Shown: piece after piece, positions 60,799 to 64,000 of the stretch
How the letters are laid out: the number at the start of each line of letters is the position of its first letter
Position numbering within the stretch: position 1 is the first letter of the stretch
Origin: Eucalyptus grandis
Lineage: Eukaryota; Streptophyta; Magnoliopsida; Myrtales; Myrtaceae
NCBI RefSeq assembly: GCF_016545825.1
Contig: NC_052615.1
Span: 33,381,516 to 33,445,515, forward strand
Direction of reading: 5' to 3'
DNA length: 64,000 bases
The notes under the pieces: generated by a model
What the model saw: the letters and a program-made list of their open reading frames with translations, nothing else
The model's database searches: none
Told to the model about the DNA's origin: nothing
Made by a program: the position numbers and the translations under genes

Positions 60799-61605
60799 GG
60801 ATTAATACAATGAAAAATCTCAAACCGGTACACAATAAATTTATCTTAAACTAATTTTTTGACTACAAGAAGCCCAAACTATTACATTTGTGAAAATTTA
60901 TTTATATTAGTTTCTATAAAATTTTACCTAATTTTAGATTATGCATGACAATTGATGAATGTATCAATTTGAGGTTTCACCCTCCATTCATCATAGATAT
61001 ACCAAATTGTCATTTTTGGTGATATTAATCTAATTTAACATAAACTCAAGAAAAGTAAATTTATCTACTAGTTTGGGATTTTTAATTGTCAATAAATTAA
61101 TCTGAGGCAAATTTATCTAAAAAACTCAAAATTGGTACATGTGTAATAAATTTATCATAAACTATTTTTTATCATGAAAAACACCAAATTAGTACACTTG
61201 TGACAAATTTATCCCGACCATAAAAAACTATAAACTGGTATATTTATGAAAAATTTACCTCAAACTAATTTATTCGATCTCCAAAAATCTCAAACCGGTA
61301 CATTTGTAACAAATATACCTCATGTTAAATTGGTTTAATACCATAAAAAAATTTTAAAAAAAATTGTAAAGCGTGACAAATGGAGAGTAAAATTTCAAAT
61401 TTGTGAGTCAACTATCACATCCAATTTAATTTAATAATTGACAATAAAATTTAATAGAAACTAACAGAGAGTAAATTTACCACAAGTGTACTTAGTTTTT
61501 GGTAAATTTGTTACATATATATATCAGTTTTTGGTTTTTAAGGGCATTAACCCATTTATTAAAGACGTTTCAATTTGAAATTTTTCGTGATATTTAACCA
61601 TTTAT
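60799..61605. mobile_element. AT-rich inverted-repeat element 2 in R7
   Basis: Same family as the element at 60101. It begins ATTAATACAATGAAAAATCT and its right side has TTTTGGTTTTTAAGGGCATT. The interior has the same units in both orientations. R7 continues on either side. Confidence 0.6.
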
Positions 61606-61779
61606 CCTCGTTATACCAAATACGATCATCATCACTGAGAATCGGTTCACGAAGCTCCCGACTTAAGAGAGCCCAAGAATGGATAATCAAGAAGCTTGAC
61701 CCTTGTCCAGGTCCAAACACCAAAAGAAGAACAGAGCGCTTGCTTTCACCTTTTCTCCCTTTTATTCTCGTAATTATAT

Positions 61780-62655
61780 TTCGACGATATCCCAGATTCA
61801 ACGGGAAACAAAAGTTGTTCGACCTTGGTCTGCGTTTTCATAATCTAACGTCATTTAAGGAACCACATGTTATGCAATGCTCGCTACACGAAAAAAATCA
61901 GCATTGTCTCCAGGCAAATGTTAATGTGATATTTGAAAACATTAGGTTTGCAGGACATCTTCCTGCTCGTCCTATTTTCAGCGTGACTGTAATTTTTATT
62001 TATACAAATTTACAGATGAATTGCTTTTATCCTTCAGAATTCCACTAACTTTCCAGGCCGATGAGAATATAAATTACGTGTACTGTACAAAATGAATTGT
62101 TCGAAAAATCCATAATTTACTAACATGTTTACTGAGTTACTAGCGAAATAAAAAAATCTGCGTGAAATTACCGGACGCAAAACTAGAAGTTACCCTTATC
62201 TCTCAAAAATCACCTACCGCATATGAAATTGGAAAAATCACATAATGATTTCCAAATTTTAATCAAATATGCAATACCGTCCACTGAACTTTTTATTTAT
62301 TTAATATGGTCTATGAACTTTTAAACATTTTCTTATAGTCTATGACTTACCTCAAACATTATCGGATTCTAAGACCATATTAAATGAATTAAAAGTCTAA
62401 ATACAATAGTGCACATTTGGCTAAAAGTAAAAACCAAGTTGCATAAATTAAAAGTTTCGAGACCCTTTGGACTAGTGTTTATAGATCAATTGTGCAATTA
62501 TCCTACGGAAATTTTGTGGCAAAAGCTACGTTATCCTTAGTTTCACGCAATATGATCAGGCATTCAATCATGGCAGTAACATTCTCTCACTCTACTATTG
62601 GAGCGCCAAATGGCAATATTCCAATCAGAACAAGAGAGTTCAACCTATTCACTTA
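61780..62655 (+). promoter_or_regulatory. conserved DC1 upstream region, copy 5 (distal part)
   Basis: ATTCAACGGGAAACAAAAGT (61796) and the GGAACC..ATGTTATGCAATGC segment match the other copies to about 61920. The region is then interrupted by unidentified DNA and a MITE-like repeat (62230-62490). It resumes at TTTTGTGGCAAAAGC (62510) and runs to the insertion at 62656. Confidence 0.55.
62230..62490. repeat. MITE-like repeat
   Basis: Same family as 19250-19410 and 54309-54937, with TTTTTATTTATTTAATATGG and later AAATGAATTAAAAGTCTAA in opposite sense. Not coding. Confidence 0.5.
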
Positions 62656-63589
62656 GGGCGTGCATGGAAACGTTTCTAAGAAGCGTTTCGACATTTTGTA
62701 CGGAAAGTGTGCCGGGAACAAAAACGAAACGCGTTTGGTTGCGTTTTTGTTCATTTTTGTTTTTGTTTACGGAAAATAGGAGCAGGAAAAAGAAACAAAA
62801 AAAGTTGTTCTCAGGAAAAGAAACACTTCTCGGAAGAACAAAAGAACAAAACGACTCTTCTCTCTCTTCTTCTTCTCTTCTTCTTTTCTTCTTTTTTTCT
62901 TATTTTTTTCTTTGGCCGGTCGGCAGAGCCTCGCCCAATCCGGCGGGCCGAGCGTCGCGGCCCCGGCGGAAGGCTCGGCGTCGCCCAGGCGTGGGCGAGG
63001 CGGCGTCGGCGGCCCCGGCGAGCCGGGCTCACCATGGCGAGCTCGAGCTCGCCCGGCCATGGCGAGGCTCGGGCTCGCGGATCTGGCGAGCCCGAGCTCG
63101 CCCGGCCAAGCGAGGCTCGGCGTTGCCGCGCGGCGGGCCGAGCCTCGCCTTGGGCAGGCGAGCTCGGGCTCGCCCGGATCAGCGAGCCCGAGCCTCGCCA
63201 TGGGCAGGCGGCTCGAGCTCGCCAGATCCGGCGAGCTTGAGCTCGCCCGGCCAGGCGAGGCCGAGCCTCGCCCAACCACGGCCAGGCTCGGCCTCGCCGT
63301 GGGCGAGCGGCCTCGCCGTGGGCGAGCGAGTGTCGGCCCCATCGGCCCGGTCGCGGAGGCGGTGGCCGGCCGAAAAAAAAAAAAAAAGAAAGGAAAAAAT
63401 AAAAAATAATAAAAAATGTTTAAAAAATTAAAAGAAACAAAAAAATAATAAAATTTAACCAAACGTGTTTTACATTTTTTATTAGGACCAAACGTTACCA
63501 AACGCGTTCTTTGTTCAAAATTGTTCCGGAAGAAACACTTTTGTTTGTTCCCGGGAACAAAAAAGCACGAAATAAATCCATGCGCACCC
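62656..63589. mobile_element. 934-bp Harbinger-like foldback element
   Basis: Ends GGGCGTGCATGGA and TCCATGCGCACCC are inverted repeats flanked by TTA on both sides (62653-62655 and 63590-63592), a 3-bp target duplication as used by PIF/Harbinger elements. Removing the element restores the DC1 upstream sequence seen at 54060. The AT-rich arms repeat GTTTTTGTTC/GAACAAAAA motifs. The core (62930-63370) is extremely GC-rich and palindromic (GCGAGCTCGAGCTCGCC-like). No transposase, so it is non-autonomous. Confidence 0.8.
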
Positions 63590-63592
63590 TTA

Positions 63593-64000
63593 TTCTTCTC
63601 GACCCTCCATATAATTCGTGAAGGGTCGAGGTCACCAAACCTCTACAAATTGGAAATGCCCGAGGCATTCGTCTCCAAGTAATTCGTGAATTGAGTCTAT
63701 TTCACAGCAAACAGGTTCTATCTTCTTGTGGTTGGTAAAGCACATTAAACCATTCGAACTCACCAAACAAGACAAGCCAAGCATATTCCCACCAAGTTTT
63801 GCTGCCAAGAAAGCCCGATGTTGGATAAGAACTCAAAATGACTACGCCTGTGAAGCAATAAACAAATCGAAAGTATAGGGAAGGAATATATGCTGTGCGA
63901 TGGGAAAGGAAACTGGATTTCCTTACCGCCATAAAAAGCCTGACCTCAGACTTAGGCAGAGATTCACACCCCTCCATTTAGCTCAATATTATTGAAACGG
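63593..64000 (+). promoter_or_regulatory. conserved DC1 upstream region, copy 5 (proximal part)
   Basis: Continues the DC1 upstream unit after the insertion, with GTCTCCAAGTAATTCGTGAA, AATATATG at about 63886 and GATGGGAAAGGAAACTGGAT. Spacing in the other copies puts the start codon about 20-60 bases beyond the right edge, so a further DC1 gene probably begins there. Confidence 0.65.

Larger units (their letters stand above)
60021..61775. repeat. module R, copy R7, split into three pieces
   Basis: Pieces are about 60021-60100, 60609-60798 and 61606-61775, each aligning with consecutive parts of R1-R6. The middle piece holds FELVQHEEN on plus. The last holds the GGTTCACGAAGCTCCCGACTT segment. 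Two related inverted-repeat elements separate them. Confidence 0.6.

Noticed and set aside
62598..63501. Long overlapping open frames (up to 277 codons) on both strands, rich in Arg, Ala, Pro, Ser
   Set aside because: They lie in the palindromic GC-rich core of a transposable element. Absence of stops there reflects base composition, and no domain is visible.

Overview
The window is nuclear DNA from a flowering plant. The genes are intron-rich with GT-AG splice sites, encode plant-specific families (class III peroxidase, SRG1-type 2-oxoglutarate dioxygenase, DC1 zinc-finger proteins, a TOM2A-type tetraspanin) and lie among degenerate retroelements, foldback elements and an endogenous caulimovirid. 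A woody eudicot is likely. Myrtaceae (Eucalyptus or a relative) is my guess from the style of the AT-rich terminal-inverted-repeat elements and is unproven.

Layout. 0-6.7 kb: a complete six-coding-exon TOM2A-like tetraspanin gene. 6.7-8.7 kb: a complete four-exon peroxidase-20-like gene. 9.2-13.4 kb: an element with ~1.2 kb inverted arms and a solo LTR in its centre. 13.4-17.3 kb: three copies of a dioxygenase upstream region, then dioxygenase gene A. 18.4-19.3 kb: the first copy of an unnamed repeat, here called module R. 19.3-31.9 kb: a large insertion complex made of a broken endogenous pararetrovirus split by LTR-type sequence. 32-64 kb: a compound cluster in which DC1 genes (three intact at 32.5, 40.5 and 55.1 kb; two broken at 44.2 and 58.9 kb; one upstream region running off the right edge), module R, a linked module P, peroxidase-20 exon-4 pseudogene fragments (37.6, 48.7, 58.3 kb) and dioxygenase upstream regions or genes (orphan upstream at 39 kb; gene B at 50.4 kb) recur in the same order.

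The simplest reading is that a block carrying peroxidase, dioxygenase, DC1 and module R was duplicated repeatedly in tandem. Unequal exchange, deletion and transposon insertion then left intact, truncated and promoter-only copies. The intact products would be a secreted heme peroxidase, two cytosolic Fe(II)/2-oxoglutarate oxygenases and three multi-DC1 zinc proteins. A shared pathway is not shown by the sequence. All exon coordinates come from reading splice sites and frame continuity by eye; no alignment or expression data were available.
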